From Iris pallida (lineage: Eukaryota > Streptophyta > Magnoliopsida > Asparagales > Iridaceae), in the NCBI GenBank assembly GCA_029216955.1, contig JANAVB010004104.1, forward strand, positions 1 to 64,000: a stretch of 64,000 nucleotides of DNA, read 5' to 3'. Positions 23,295 through 33,778 of this stretch are shown here, piece by piece. Positions within the stretch are counted from its first letter, which is position 1, and every line of letters begins with the position of its first letter. Made by a program: the position numbers and the translations under genes. The notes beneath the pieces were generated by a model. That model saw only the letters and a program-made list of their open reading frames with translations. It ran no database searches and was not told the DNA's origin.

Positions 23295-26200
23295 TGTAAC
23301 ACCCAATTTTCCAAATGAGGGCAATTTTGAAATTTTATAATTATAATTATTTAATAATGATATTTAAATCATATTGTGATTTTTGGTGATTTTTAATTAA
23401 TTTAAAACTATTTAAAATAGTGATTTGTGATTTTGATGGTTAGCTAGCTAAACCCTAGTATTGCTAAGCCTAGAGACTAACCATGACCAAAGGAGCCTAG
23501 TCATGTGATTAGGAATTCAATTTACCAATTTTTAGCCTAAGGGTATTTTGGTCATTTTGGCAATTTTGTGAATTTGTAATTTATATTAATTAAATATTGT
23601 GCTAGTCTTTTGGTGGAGCCTTAACCTATAAGTTAACCTAACCTAGATTAGTCATGAGGTTAAAATTAGGGTTAGAACATTCCTACTAAGTGCCAAGGTT
23701 AGTAATATCTAGATATTATTAGAGAAGATATTTCCTTTTAGGATATTTGTAAAAAGAATCCTTAACCAATAGGAAACCTTGGAAATTGGTGGAGTGATCC
23801 TAACCACTCATCTAAAACCCTAACCCTACTGATTTCAACAGCCACAAGACCTCCCCCCTCATATAAAGTCACATTAACAAAGCCTTGGCCTCTTTTACAA
23901 ACCCTAGAAAAGCCCTACCTTGTTCTTCCCTAAAACTCTTCCCATTAATCCAAATTGAGCCCAAATTGAGTCAAATCAATTGCATCATCCTCTCCAACAG
24001 TAGAGGATACTTGTGGGGGCTTGCTAGCAAGGTTCGAGGACGATTGAACCGGAGAAAATCGAAGAAGACATCGAATCGAGGCTCTTTACATTGAGATTCT
24101 AGCTCTCAATAGGTAAACCTATCTACACCCATTAAAATCATGATTTTTCTTCATAGATGCATTCATTTAGGGTTCCCCTAGGTGTAGCCCAAGTATGGTA
24201 GGAATCCGTGTCCATTTCGTGTCCGTATCGGACACGTATCGGTTTATTTAATTGAGTGTTTGATGAAATGCTTGAATGAAATGAATGCTGTTAATTGTAA
24301 AAACTAATTACATGATTTTGTAGCCCTATACATGCTGATCACAAAACCCTAGGACTGAGCACGTTTTCGAGCCGTATCCGTGTCCAAAATGGACACGAAC
24401 ACTCTGCACGACACTGTCGTGCAGTTTCCTGCTGCTCGATCAAGATTTCTCCGTGTCTGTGTCACTTGGACACGTGAAAATTGATACACAGCTAGGGGAC
24501 ATGACTGAAATGTCATTCCCAAAGTTTTGTGTCAATTGATAACGTGTCGGACACGATATTCGTGGTGCACTGATCTTGAACACAAACACATGCGCGCGGA
24601 AATCCACACTGATACGCCTCTGTATCGTGGACACGCGACCTCGTGGACACGATACAGATACTTGTATCCCTAGCCCTATACCTACCCTAGGGTTGGACAC
24701 GAGCACGAGACTCTAGGTTCGACACACGAGTCCCTAGATCGCCTTGCACCTGTGCACGATGCTGCCCATGTGCAGTTCAGTACACACACTGGCACTTGGT
24801 TTTTGGACACTGTTTGGACACTTGGTGGGACACGAATGACTTAAGGGACACCTACACATGTGACATGATTTACCAACCCTCACCTTGTTGTATTAACGTG
24901 TTTTAATATTTGAAATTCGAATATGTTTTGGGTTCAATGGGTAGGGCTCTGATACATTGATGCTTAAATTATCATGTTAGACTCCTATATATGATTTTAT
25001 TCAGTGATTAATGAATATTGTGATGTATTAACATGTATACATGTCTGGGACATGTATTGGTTTGAGTTAGTTCATATACTTCATTACAATCTATGTATAT
25101 ATATGTCTGAATGTATATATATATGTGATAATGTATTATATATATGTATGCATATATGAGAGCAGTAGAGTTAAAGGGGTTAAGAGTGATTGGGTGTATG
25201 TATAAGAGAGAGGGGGAGTGTAGTAGAGAATGTGGGATTTCAATAGCAGCTGCATAGGCAGGCCTTGACTGGCTTGGCCTAACTTGACCTTGTTGAGCTT
25301 AACATATCAATATATGTTCCAGTTTTTTTTTTACAGAAAACTGAGATGTTGTAAGAACCTGAGATTAGGTTGGTAATCAACCAACAGTTAATCTCAGTTG
25401 GTTGACATTGAGTTGGGTTTTATAGGAACCTGACAATATGTGAAACTTGAGTTCAAATAGTGTGAATCATAGTGTATGAGTTTTCTGAGAATTCCTAAAT
25501 TTTAGTTTAGATTTAAATTATGTAAGTTACATATTTAGTTTAGAATTCACTAATACCTGAAACTAATTTGAGTTTTTCTAAATATTCATTTGTTGATTCA
25601 TGAGAACACAGGAAACTGTCATTGATGGTACACACACACACACAGTTTCACAACTGCCTTTTTCCCAAATACTGAGTTTCACTATTAACAGTTGTGAACC
25701 TGAAAACTGCTTGTGGTTTTAATTCAATGATTAAACTGAAATTGCCTATGACAAACTGTGAATACACTGATATCTGAGTTCCAGTTTGGTATTTGAGTTT
25801 CAACCATGATATTGCTACTTGGATTATGTATTTTTTCAGGGTTATAGTTATACATTGATTTAGGTTATGAGGTTTATAGTGTGTCCTCGAGATAGAGTGA
25901 GTTAGTTAGTATTTTGTTAGTCTCTAGTTGGTGTATAGGATAGGTTATAGGCATAGGCTAGAGGCAGTCTTGGTATTAGACTGTTAGTATTAGTTAGCAT
26001 TGTAGCAAGAGGGCTACATGAGAGTTGGTTGGTGAGATGGAGAATTGATTGTGTCATGAGGCTATGTGTGTGTGTAGGTTGAGAGCTCACATTATTTATG
26101 ATACCTATATATATGTAGACCTACACATATATGATTCCTATCTATATATTCATAAATATATAGTTGATGGATACATGTGATAGATAAGTAATGTGGAGAT

Positions 26201-27792
26201 GGGTTAGATATATCTATATATATCTATTAACTTGTAGGTATACAACTCATATGGTATTTCTTTTATTATGAATGAGAGGTAAGGGTAGTATGATACTTGT
26301 AGTAGTTAAGGTTGAGACTATTATAGGTGACCATGGTTGACCAAGAGTTGACTTTGACCTAGATTTACCCAGAAATCATGTAGATTGCATAGTAGATTGT
26401 ATTTACCTTATTCTGAACATGTCATAACCCATACTGCTCTATTTTAGGACTTTGTGACTCCGGTGCAGACATCTGATATTTCACTACTCTTCTCAGAGTA
26501 GCAGGCGAGTACATTCTCTGATAGTTCTTTCATTTATTTGTCAATTACTGTACTTCAGTTCTAGATAGTTTTATGTGATTCTTACAACACGTATGGATAT
26601 TTCTGAATTCATGTATGCGACACACATACTATTGTCTGGCCTCACCTTCTGGAATCACTACTGGCATCACCTTCTGGAATCACTACTGGAACCACCTACT
26701 GGAATCACTCTGGAATCTTTTGCTGGTATCATTATGTTTGGCTGGACTCATCTCTATTTCTCGTATCGTTCTGGATTCACTTGTACTTGTGGGCAGGGAA
26801 ATATTAGAGTAGACATATAGACATACCCCAATCTGGAACCACTCCCTTGGAACTATTCTGGAACGATAGCCATCCCACACTTGGCCAAGTGTACGGTGTG
26901 CCGTATTACCTACAGCTGTTTACATGTCGATCTCGGTATTTTAAAACACACTGTTAGAGTATAGGCTGGACTCACCCTGGAACCTTTGATCACTGACTGG
27001 AATCATCTTATACCGGACTCATCTTATACTGGAATCACCTGGTATCAGATTCGTGTTGTCTAGATTTACTTGAGTTTTGCACTTGTTACATTTACATTCT
27101 GGACTTATATCATGTTGCTAGTTCAGCTATTTTCTATTTACAGTCTTCATTGCTATGATTCTGCTCTTGTTTTACTTGTCTTACTTTTCTTGTACCTTAG
27201 CTGTTTCTCTATACCATCACCTGTATACAACTGTCATATTCTTCAATAAAACTGTCTATAACTGCTTTATAGTTCTCTGTCATTTACTTGGAATTTCTTG
27301 ATGATTTGTACTCGTTCCTGTCCTGACTGGACCTGTTGAAAATATTACAGATGATTGCCCTGTGGACGTATGCCCTACTTGTCTTGGAGCAGGAGATGAC
27401 TTAGCTACCTGTGGCCCCGACACTCAGGAGTGATCGGGAGACTAGCTAGTAGACTTGGTTTAGTTTTCATGTTTTAGAATTTGAATTGTAATAACTTGAG
27501 ATACGAGTTTGTATTTGAGTTTGTTTAAGATATTATTTTTCAGTAGTTATAAATGTGTTGTTAGTCTTTAGTTATAAACTTCTGTGTTATCTTTTCGTTC
27601 TTAGACTGTGATTGAGATTCATCATATCTATACTTGTCCTCCGTTCAGAGTTGAGATTTGACAAGTACATTATATAATTGCGTGAGTTGTTGATTAGATA
27701 GTAACCTAGGACAGCGTTCTACCGCCGACTCTGCGGGGTAGGCTGGACGTACCCACTTCTCGTGCCCTTACTCTAGGGTACGGGTCGTGACA
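23295..27792 (+). repeat. 3' LTR of the gag-only element
   Basis: This is nearly identical to 17045-21541, with scattered substitutions and small indels such as CTCCCCCCTC in place of CCCCCC near 23851-23860. The TATA box is at 23862-23868, the motif cluster at 24190-24850 and the palindrome at 24404-24424. Confidence 0.92.
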
Positions 27793-27797
27793 GATCG
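27793..27797 (+). repeat. Target site duplication GATCG (right)
   Basis: This matches 17040-17044. X-LTR copy B resumes directly after it. Confidence 0.95.
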
Positions 27798-28066
27798 TCA
27801 TCTCCTTGCTCTACCAAATCCCTTTCCTTTTATATTTTGTTCTTATTAAAATTTATTGGTAGTGGACTTTGTCTCCGTCCAACGATTGTATACATGACAA
27901 ATTCAAAGTTGCTTTTATATCATATTTATCTTTGTGGATGAGATTTAGTACCTTGGTTACTGCATTTTACAGCTTATGTATATATACGAGGGTCCATATA
28001 CTTCGTATGTATACAGCTGGCATGATTACGTTCTAGTCCTACGTATTTTGGGACTGGGGCGTTACA
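27798..28066 (+). repeat. X LTR copy B, right part
   Basis: This matches copy A 3538-3806 and ends GGGGCGTTACA. Copia sequence follows at 28067 exactly as in copy A. Confidence 0.92.
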
Positions 28067-30128
28067 CCCTATGAGCTTTGGTTTGGAAGAACTCCAAACG
28101 TTTCATATTTTAGAGTTTTTGGTTGTCGATATTTTATTCTTAACACCAAAGACAACTTAGGCAAATTTGATGCCAAAGCTGACGATGGTATTTTCCTTGG
28201 CTATGCTGCCAAGAGCAAGGGATATAGAGTATTCGACATACGCTCATTAATTGTGGAAGAGTCTACCAATGTGACTTTTGATGAGGATAACAGTGCAGCA
28301 ACTACTCCTGATGATGATGTTGAGCCATCAACTTCTACTCCGATGAATACCACCACTGAAACCAATTTACTGGAGGGCTTGCCAAAAAAATTCTCTTTCA
28401 AGCCATCACATCCAGAAAACTTGGTTATAGGTGAGGTTTCACGCGGAGTAAGTACTAGATCATCATTAAGAGACTCCATTGCTAGTACTGCCTTCATTTT
28501 ACAAATTGAGCCAAAAAATATTTTAGAAGCTTTTAATGATGAATTTTGGATTTCTGCCATGCAAGAAGAACTCAACCAATTCAAGAGGAGCCAAGTTTGG
28601 AAACTTGTTCCTAGGCCAATAAATCACTCAATTATTGGTACTAAATGGATTTTTCGAAACAAAGTAAATGAAGATGGTTCAGTTACACGCAACAAAGCTC
28701 GTTTAGTAGCTCAAGGATACAACCAAGAGAAAGGTATCGACTACGATGAGACGTATGCTCATGTTGCGAGATTGGAATTCATTCGGATGCTTTGCACATT
28801 TGCTAACTTTCAAAATTTCAAATTGTTTCAAATGGATGTTAAAAGTGCTTTCTTGAATGGATTTATTAAGGAGGAATTTTTTGTAAAATCATAAATTTTC
28901 CAACCATGTTTTCAAGCTCAAGAAAGCGCTATATGGTGTCAAACAAGCCCCTAGAGCTTGGTATGAATGGCTAAGCAATTTCTTGCTTGAAAAAGATTTT
29001 TCAAAAGGGAAAGTTGACACTACACTTTTTATAAAATATTTCAAAGACACTATTCTCTTAGTACAAATTTACGTTGATGATATTATATTTGGTTCTACTG
29101 ATGAAACTCTCTGTCAAGATTTTGCCAAGTGTATGCAGACCGAGTTTGAGATGAGCATGATGGGGGAGCTCGATTACTTTCTTGGACTGCAAGTCAAACA
29201 AACATCAAATGAAACTTTCATCTGTCAGTCGAAGTATACAAAGGACATGCTGAAGAAATTAGACCTTGACAACGTCAAACCAATCGGCACTCCAATGGCT
29301 ACTGTAACTAAACTAGAACCAGATGAAAGCGACAAACCTGTGGATCAACGTAAGTATCGAGGTATGATAGGCAGTCTACTGTATTTAACTGCTAGTCGCC
29401 CTGATATTATGTTTAGCGTTTGTCTTTGTGCTAGATATCAAGCTAATCCTAAGGAATCACACATGTCTGCCGCTAAGCGTATCTTTCGATACCTGAAGGG
29501 TACGGTTACAGTGGGCCTATGGTATCCCAAATCAACATCATTTGACCTCATTGGTTACTCTGATACTGATTTCACTGGATGCAAGGTCGACCGTAAAAGT
29601 ACGAGCGGCACGTGTCATTTATTAGGAAAGGCTCTAGTCTCTTGGTTTAGCAAGAAGCAGAATTCTGTCGCACTATCCACAACAGAAGCTGAATATATCG
29701 CAGCTGGTCATTGTTGTGCACAAATTCTGTGGATGAAGCAAATACTTGAAGACTATAACTTATCTTTTATGCACATTCCTATATTTTATGACAATACTAG
29801 TGCTATAAATCTCACTAAGAACCCCATATGTCACTCACGCACGAAGCACATTGAAATATGTCACCACTTTTTGCGTGATCACCAGCAAAATGGCACTATT
29901 AACTTAGAATTTATTGACACTGATCATCAGCTAGCAGATTTCTTTACAAAACCACTATCCGAAGAGCGTTTCAACTTTCTTTATCGTGAACTAGGAATTT
30001 TGGATGAAGCTGGGATGAAGCTGTTATTCATTAAAATAACTTGCGTACATATCGATTATGTCTTGATTCTTTATGATAAAATTGCTATGGGTACAAGCCG
30101 AAAGGGTCCTTCTGACAACCAGGCGTAA
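28067..30128 (+). pseudogene. SIRE-like copia pol: integrase C-term, RT, RNase H (copy B)
   Basis: One frame (28067-28894) covers the integrase tail and the first half of RT. A small deletion with a stop near 28880-28910 removes the segment between EEFFVK and NHVFKLKKALYG, and the frame then runs open to 30128. The second part has RT catalytic YVDDIIFGS, MIGSLLYLTASRPDI, RNase H DRKSTSGTCHLLG, SWFSKKQNSVALSTTEAEY, and the closing TKHIEICHHFLRDH and LADFFTKPL motifs. Sequence style and the accessory ORF downstream point to the SIRE/Maximus lineage. The pol defect is shared with copy A, so it predates the duplication. The 5' part (Gag, protease, most of integrase) lies beyond X, outside the window. 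Confidence 0.92.
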
Positions 30129-30807
30129 AAGCCTAAGCGACACGGTGCACTAGTCCTCAGGACTACCGCTAGCTGGGATCCGGCCCCTGCAGCTACACTA
30201 TGGCAGTTTCAAATTATTGAATTATGGCATAATTCCTTGTTTATTACATGGTATACTTTTATTTATCACATGCTAAAATTCAAAATTTCAAACTTCACTT
30301 TGATTTAGTGTTGACTTTTTGCTATTCTCTACTTGGTTTCTCATTTTGTATATGCATCTATCCATTATCGTATTTCTTTTAGTCTCACTTATTTGATCAA
30401 ACTGCTTTTTAGCCTGATTTCTGTTCTGGCTACAGAAACCAGAATTCGGGCCGAACTCTTCCTAACCCAGAGTTCGGGCCGAATTCGGTCTGGTCCTTCC
30501 AGAACCGAACGCAGTCTCAGCCGCTGATCAAATTTTGATCCAATGGTCCAAAATTGTTCCGACCATTCAAGCCCTTACACTTAAAATCAGGTTCTCCTCA
30601 TCTTTCTCCTCCATTGCCACCTTCTAAACTTCTCCAAACTACTTCTCTTCAAACCCTAACCCTAGTTCTTCTATCCAAGTGCATCTTTCTTCTCAAAATT
30701 CAAGGAGAAGGATTCTCTCACCATTCTCTTTCATCTTTCATCAACAAATTGAGGTATATTTTCACACTTCTCTCCATCTAAATTTCTTCAAATTTCTTCT
30801 TTATTTC
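30129..30807 (+). other. Spacer between copia pol and accessory ORF
   Basis: No gene is seen. It contains a short duplicated phrase, GAGTTCGGGCCGAA (near 30450 and 30470), and an AT/CT-rich leader directly before the ATG at 30808. Confidence 0.5.
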
Positions 30808-32079
30808 ATGGCTCCCAAGTTGTTTAATAGAGGGAAGAGACTTCGAACCGAGGGTGCGTCCTCTTTGAATGCTCCTCCTCGTATTGAACAACCCGTTGAA
30901 CAACCTAATCAAAAACCTATTCACCCGTTGTTCAATCCACCTCGTCCACTCGACCCTAACACGTGCGATGACCGGATATTTGCATTACTAGACGCTTCCA
31001 ATGAGTGGTTTAGTAATTTTTGATCACGTCCTGTGTATGCGGATCATCCTATAAAGTTTACTATCTTTTCACAATATAATTCATTATTTCATGATCTATG
31101 TCTTGATGAACTTGTCACTACCAATTCGGTTATATATCTCAATGCCATCCAATTATTTTATTGCAACCTTACTCACAATAATACACATCTATTTTTACGT
31201 GTTGCGGGTATTGATATTTCTTTTGATGATTTTGACTTGGCCGAATACCTTAAAATTTTAGAGCCAAACTCATGGGAGAAACTTGTTGAAGCTCGCAAGT
31301 TCCAATTCCCCGATGGGTCATCCCTATAAAGCTTTAAGGACGATTTGTGTACTCCTAACACACGTCCTCGCAAGCTTCTCGCTAAGTTTCTCAATCCTTA
31401 CTTTTATGAACTTCATCGCATTGTTTTTAACACGATTCTGTCCAAAGAAGGATCAATTGATGAGGTTACATACTTTGAAATCTCTAATTTGTACCACCTC
31501 CATTTTCATGTTCCTTTTAATCTTTCACGTACCATGATGGACTGGATGATTAATGCTAGAAAGAAGCCAAGATCCTTGGTTTATGCTCTTTATCTTCCTA
31601 TGATCTTTCGTGCCTTTCATGTACCTCTTGATGAGTGTTAATTCCTACCTGCCCCTGCCTTCCACTCTACGGCACGGTGGCTTCAGGCAGCAGTTGGCTC
31701 ACCTGTTGCATCTGAGTACTCTGACGATGAGCCCGACGCACCTTCTCTTGGACAGGATGCGCCTCCTCCTCCTGCTACTCTTGAGTCACTACAGACTATG
31801 CTACGCGATCGATTCACTTTAGAGGATGATTGCTGGACTCAACTTGACTACCGAAACACCCTGCAGATGAGTGCCATCAGCAACTCACTGCACGATATTT
31901 GGTACTCTATGTCCCGGCATCCTTATATACCTATTCCTATGGAGCGGGACCCTGCTCGCGATGGATACCGTATCGACCATTGGGTTATCTGCTACCTAGA
32001 TCTGGATACGGCTTTCGTGTACCCTTGTCTTTCCTTCACTGATCCATCTGACGACGCTGGGCCTTCACGAGCTCGATGA
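30808..32079 (+). pseudogene. SIRE-type accessory ORF (plant transposon protein-like), three nonsense codons
   Basis: A single reading frame of about 423 codons from the ATG at 30808 is interrupted only by stops at 31021, 31327 and 31639, with no frameshift. Conserved-looking segments are VIYLNAIQLFYCNLTHN, LFLRVAGIDISFDDFDLAEY and YFELHRI-like text (FYELHRIVFNTILSKEG). These resemble the plant-only 'putative plant transposon protein' domain that occurs as an extra ORF after pol in some retroelements. An acidic/proline-rich stretch (SDDEPDAPSLGQDAPPPP) follows and the protein ends with a short tail. The function of this family is unknown. It is not an obvious envelope protein: no signal peptide or clear membrane segment is visible. 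Confidence 0.65.
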
Positions 32080-32454
32080 TGGATGTGGATTTCTACTTGC
32101 TGCTGCTGCTGAGGATCGTAGTTTCTGTTTTTCTGCATTTTTAGTTGATGTAGTTGTTTTTATTCTGCTCTTTGGTTGTATTAGAACTTTTTATGTGCCT
32201 CTTGAGACATTTTATTCTGCCGTTTATCAGTTTATGCAGTTTATTATTATTATTTTTGGTGTGCTTGCCAGTCATTATTTCTGGTTGTTTGATAAATGCC
32301 AAAAGGGGAGAAATATTTTGCTATATTTATCATCATATCATATGATTGTGTACTGTGCTTTGGGAAAGAATGTTTGTATCAGGACAACAGGAACAGAGCA
32401 ATGTTTACGGGGGAGCTATTGATATTTACGTACTGATTACGGGGGAGCTACGCT
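32080..32454 (+). promoter_or_regulatory. Copia 3' region with polypurine tract
   Basis: No coding sequence is seen. AAAAGGGGAG at 32301-32310 is the best polypurine tract. ACGGGGGAGCTA occurs near 32407 and 32439. The region is cut at 32454/32455 by the LTR of element C. Confidence 0.6.
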
Positions 32455-32464
32455 TGTAGAAGCA

Positions 32465-33075
32465 TGTAAAATCACTCATGCGGCCAGGGAACCCCATGCG
32501 GCTCAGACAACCCATACGGCACAGAAAGACTATGCGGCTCAGGGACTATACAGCCTGAAATATTTCATGCGGCTCAGAAGACACGTGGCGTAAACAGTGC
32601 TCTCCTTCGACCCATGCTGCATTAATTACTGTGACGACTGACAACTCTGAAGAAGTAACAGCTCTGATACAAAAAAGTAATTATGACTTTGTCATAATGA
32701 CAGTCCCCTATGGAAGAGAAAGAGATCTCTGACACAAATCCCCCGAGATCCATAAAATGCCACGTGGCCTTGACCATGTGGACGATCATATGCGGCTCGT
32801 GCGAAGACTTCCCATGCGGTTCAGAATGAAGCCGCTCCATACGGCTCAGGCCTAGACAGCCTCATACGGCTCAAGCGGAGGCCTTTGCATGCGGTTCAAG
32901 AGGACCATTTCCATGCGGCCTAGGTGGATGCATCCATATACGGCTCGCAATGATCATCTCTATGCGGTTCAAGGGTTCGAAGGGGGAAGCCACTACCCGA
33001 GCAGCCATGACACGTGGCCCGAACCTTATGCGGCCCAAAATCTCATGCGGCTCAATCTTCATGCGGTTCAGATCC
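32465..33075 (+). repeat. ATGCGGCTC motif cluster in the C LTR
   Basis: About 16 or more variants of CATGCGGCTCAG/CATACGGCTCA occur within 600 bp, not in strict tandem. The same core returns, often as AGCCGCATG, in the gag leader at about 34190-34370. Confidence 0.8.
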
Positions 33076-33389
33076 CCCAGTGGCTCCTAGGACACGTGTC
33101 CTAAGCCAATCAATCTTCTAGATTTATTGCAATCAGAGATTGGGTCAAATCTCAATAATCTGGGACACGTGGCGGAAGAATAAATCAAATTTATTCGCAG
33201 ACATCAGAAGATCATTATGAGAAAGATTTATTCCAATCAGTATTAATTGCTGATGAGATTTGGTGTGATCTATACTTAATGGTCCAGATTCGTCACAATC
33301 AAAACGAATGGTCTAGATTGACCAATCCACAAGCCGTCGCCGTCTCTAAGAAGCAATCATTTGCAACCCTAATGATCATGTCCCATTCC

Positions 33390-33397
33390 TATAAATA
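33390..33397 (+). promoter_or_regulatory. TATA box of the C LTR
   Basis: TATAAATA lies about 390 bp before the LTR end, upstream of an A-rich leader, as expected for the retrotransposon promoter. Confidence 0.65.
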
Positions 33398-33778
33398 GCA
33401 GGGTGCCATTCCCCTGCAAAAAAAGAAGAGACAGTCAAGGGACAGAGATACAGAGAGGAGTACACTTACATAGAGAGAGAGCACCAGAATACTTGGAGAG
33501 GAGAAGCAGAGAGAGCAAATAAAGCATTTCTTCCAACGCCAAGCAAACTTCTGGAGCTAAGGCTGCATACCGATCGTCCAAGGAGTAAGGCAGAGCTGCC
33601 GTCGCTTTCCTGAGCCTCTATTGTCACCCTCCAGAATCTAAAATAAATAATTGTACTTAGATTGCTGTACCTAGGTTTTCGTCCATAGGCTTTCTTTGTA
33701 CAAGCAAGTTTGTAACGTGAAGTAAAAGTCCGGTCCTCCGATAATTGTTCTGCTCTTTTATATTTCATGGCAAACATG

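Larger units (their letters stand above)
17045..27792 (+). mobile_element. Gag-only LTR retrotransposon (TR-GAG type), complete
   Basis: The element is 10,748 bp with LTRs of 4497 bp (17045-21541) and 4498 bp (23295-27792). Termini are TGTAACACCC...GGGTCGTGACA, and a perfect GATCG target duplication flanks it. The internal region is only 1753 bp and encodes a Gag protein with no protease, RT, RNase H or integrase. This matches the published class of terminal-repeat retrotransposons with a GAG domain, which are non-autonomous and use enzymes of relatives in trans. The LTRs differ by about 1-2% by eye, so insertion is fairly recent. Confidence 0.92.
28067..32454 (+). mobile_element. SIRE-like Ty1/copia element, 3' part
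   Basis: Pol remnants (to 30128), a roughly 680-bp spacer, an accessory ORF (30808-32079) and a 3' region with the purine run CCAAAAGGGGAGAAAT and two ACGGGGGAGCTA phrases are typical of SIRE elements upstream of the 3' LTR. Element C begins at 32455, so the copia 3' LTR is not seen. Confidence 0.8.
32455..33776 (+). repeat. 5' LTR of Tat element C
   Basis: It begins TGTAGAAGCAT, the same first 11 bases as the LTR of element D read on its own strand, and ends GGCAAACA. The end is followed by a 3-base gap and the primer binding site. The LTR is 1322 bp. The matching 3' LTR is outside the window. Confidence 0.8.
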
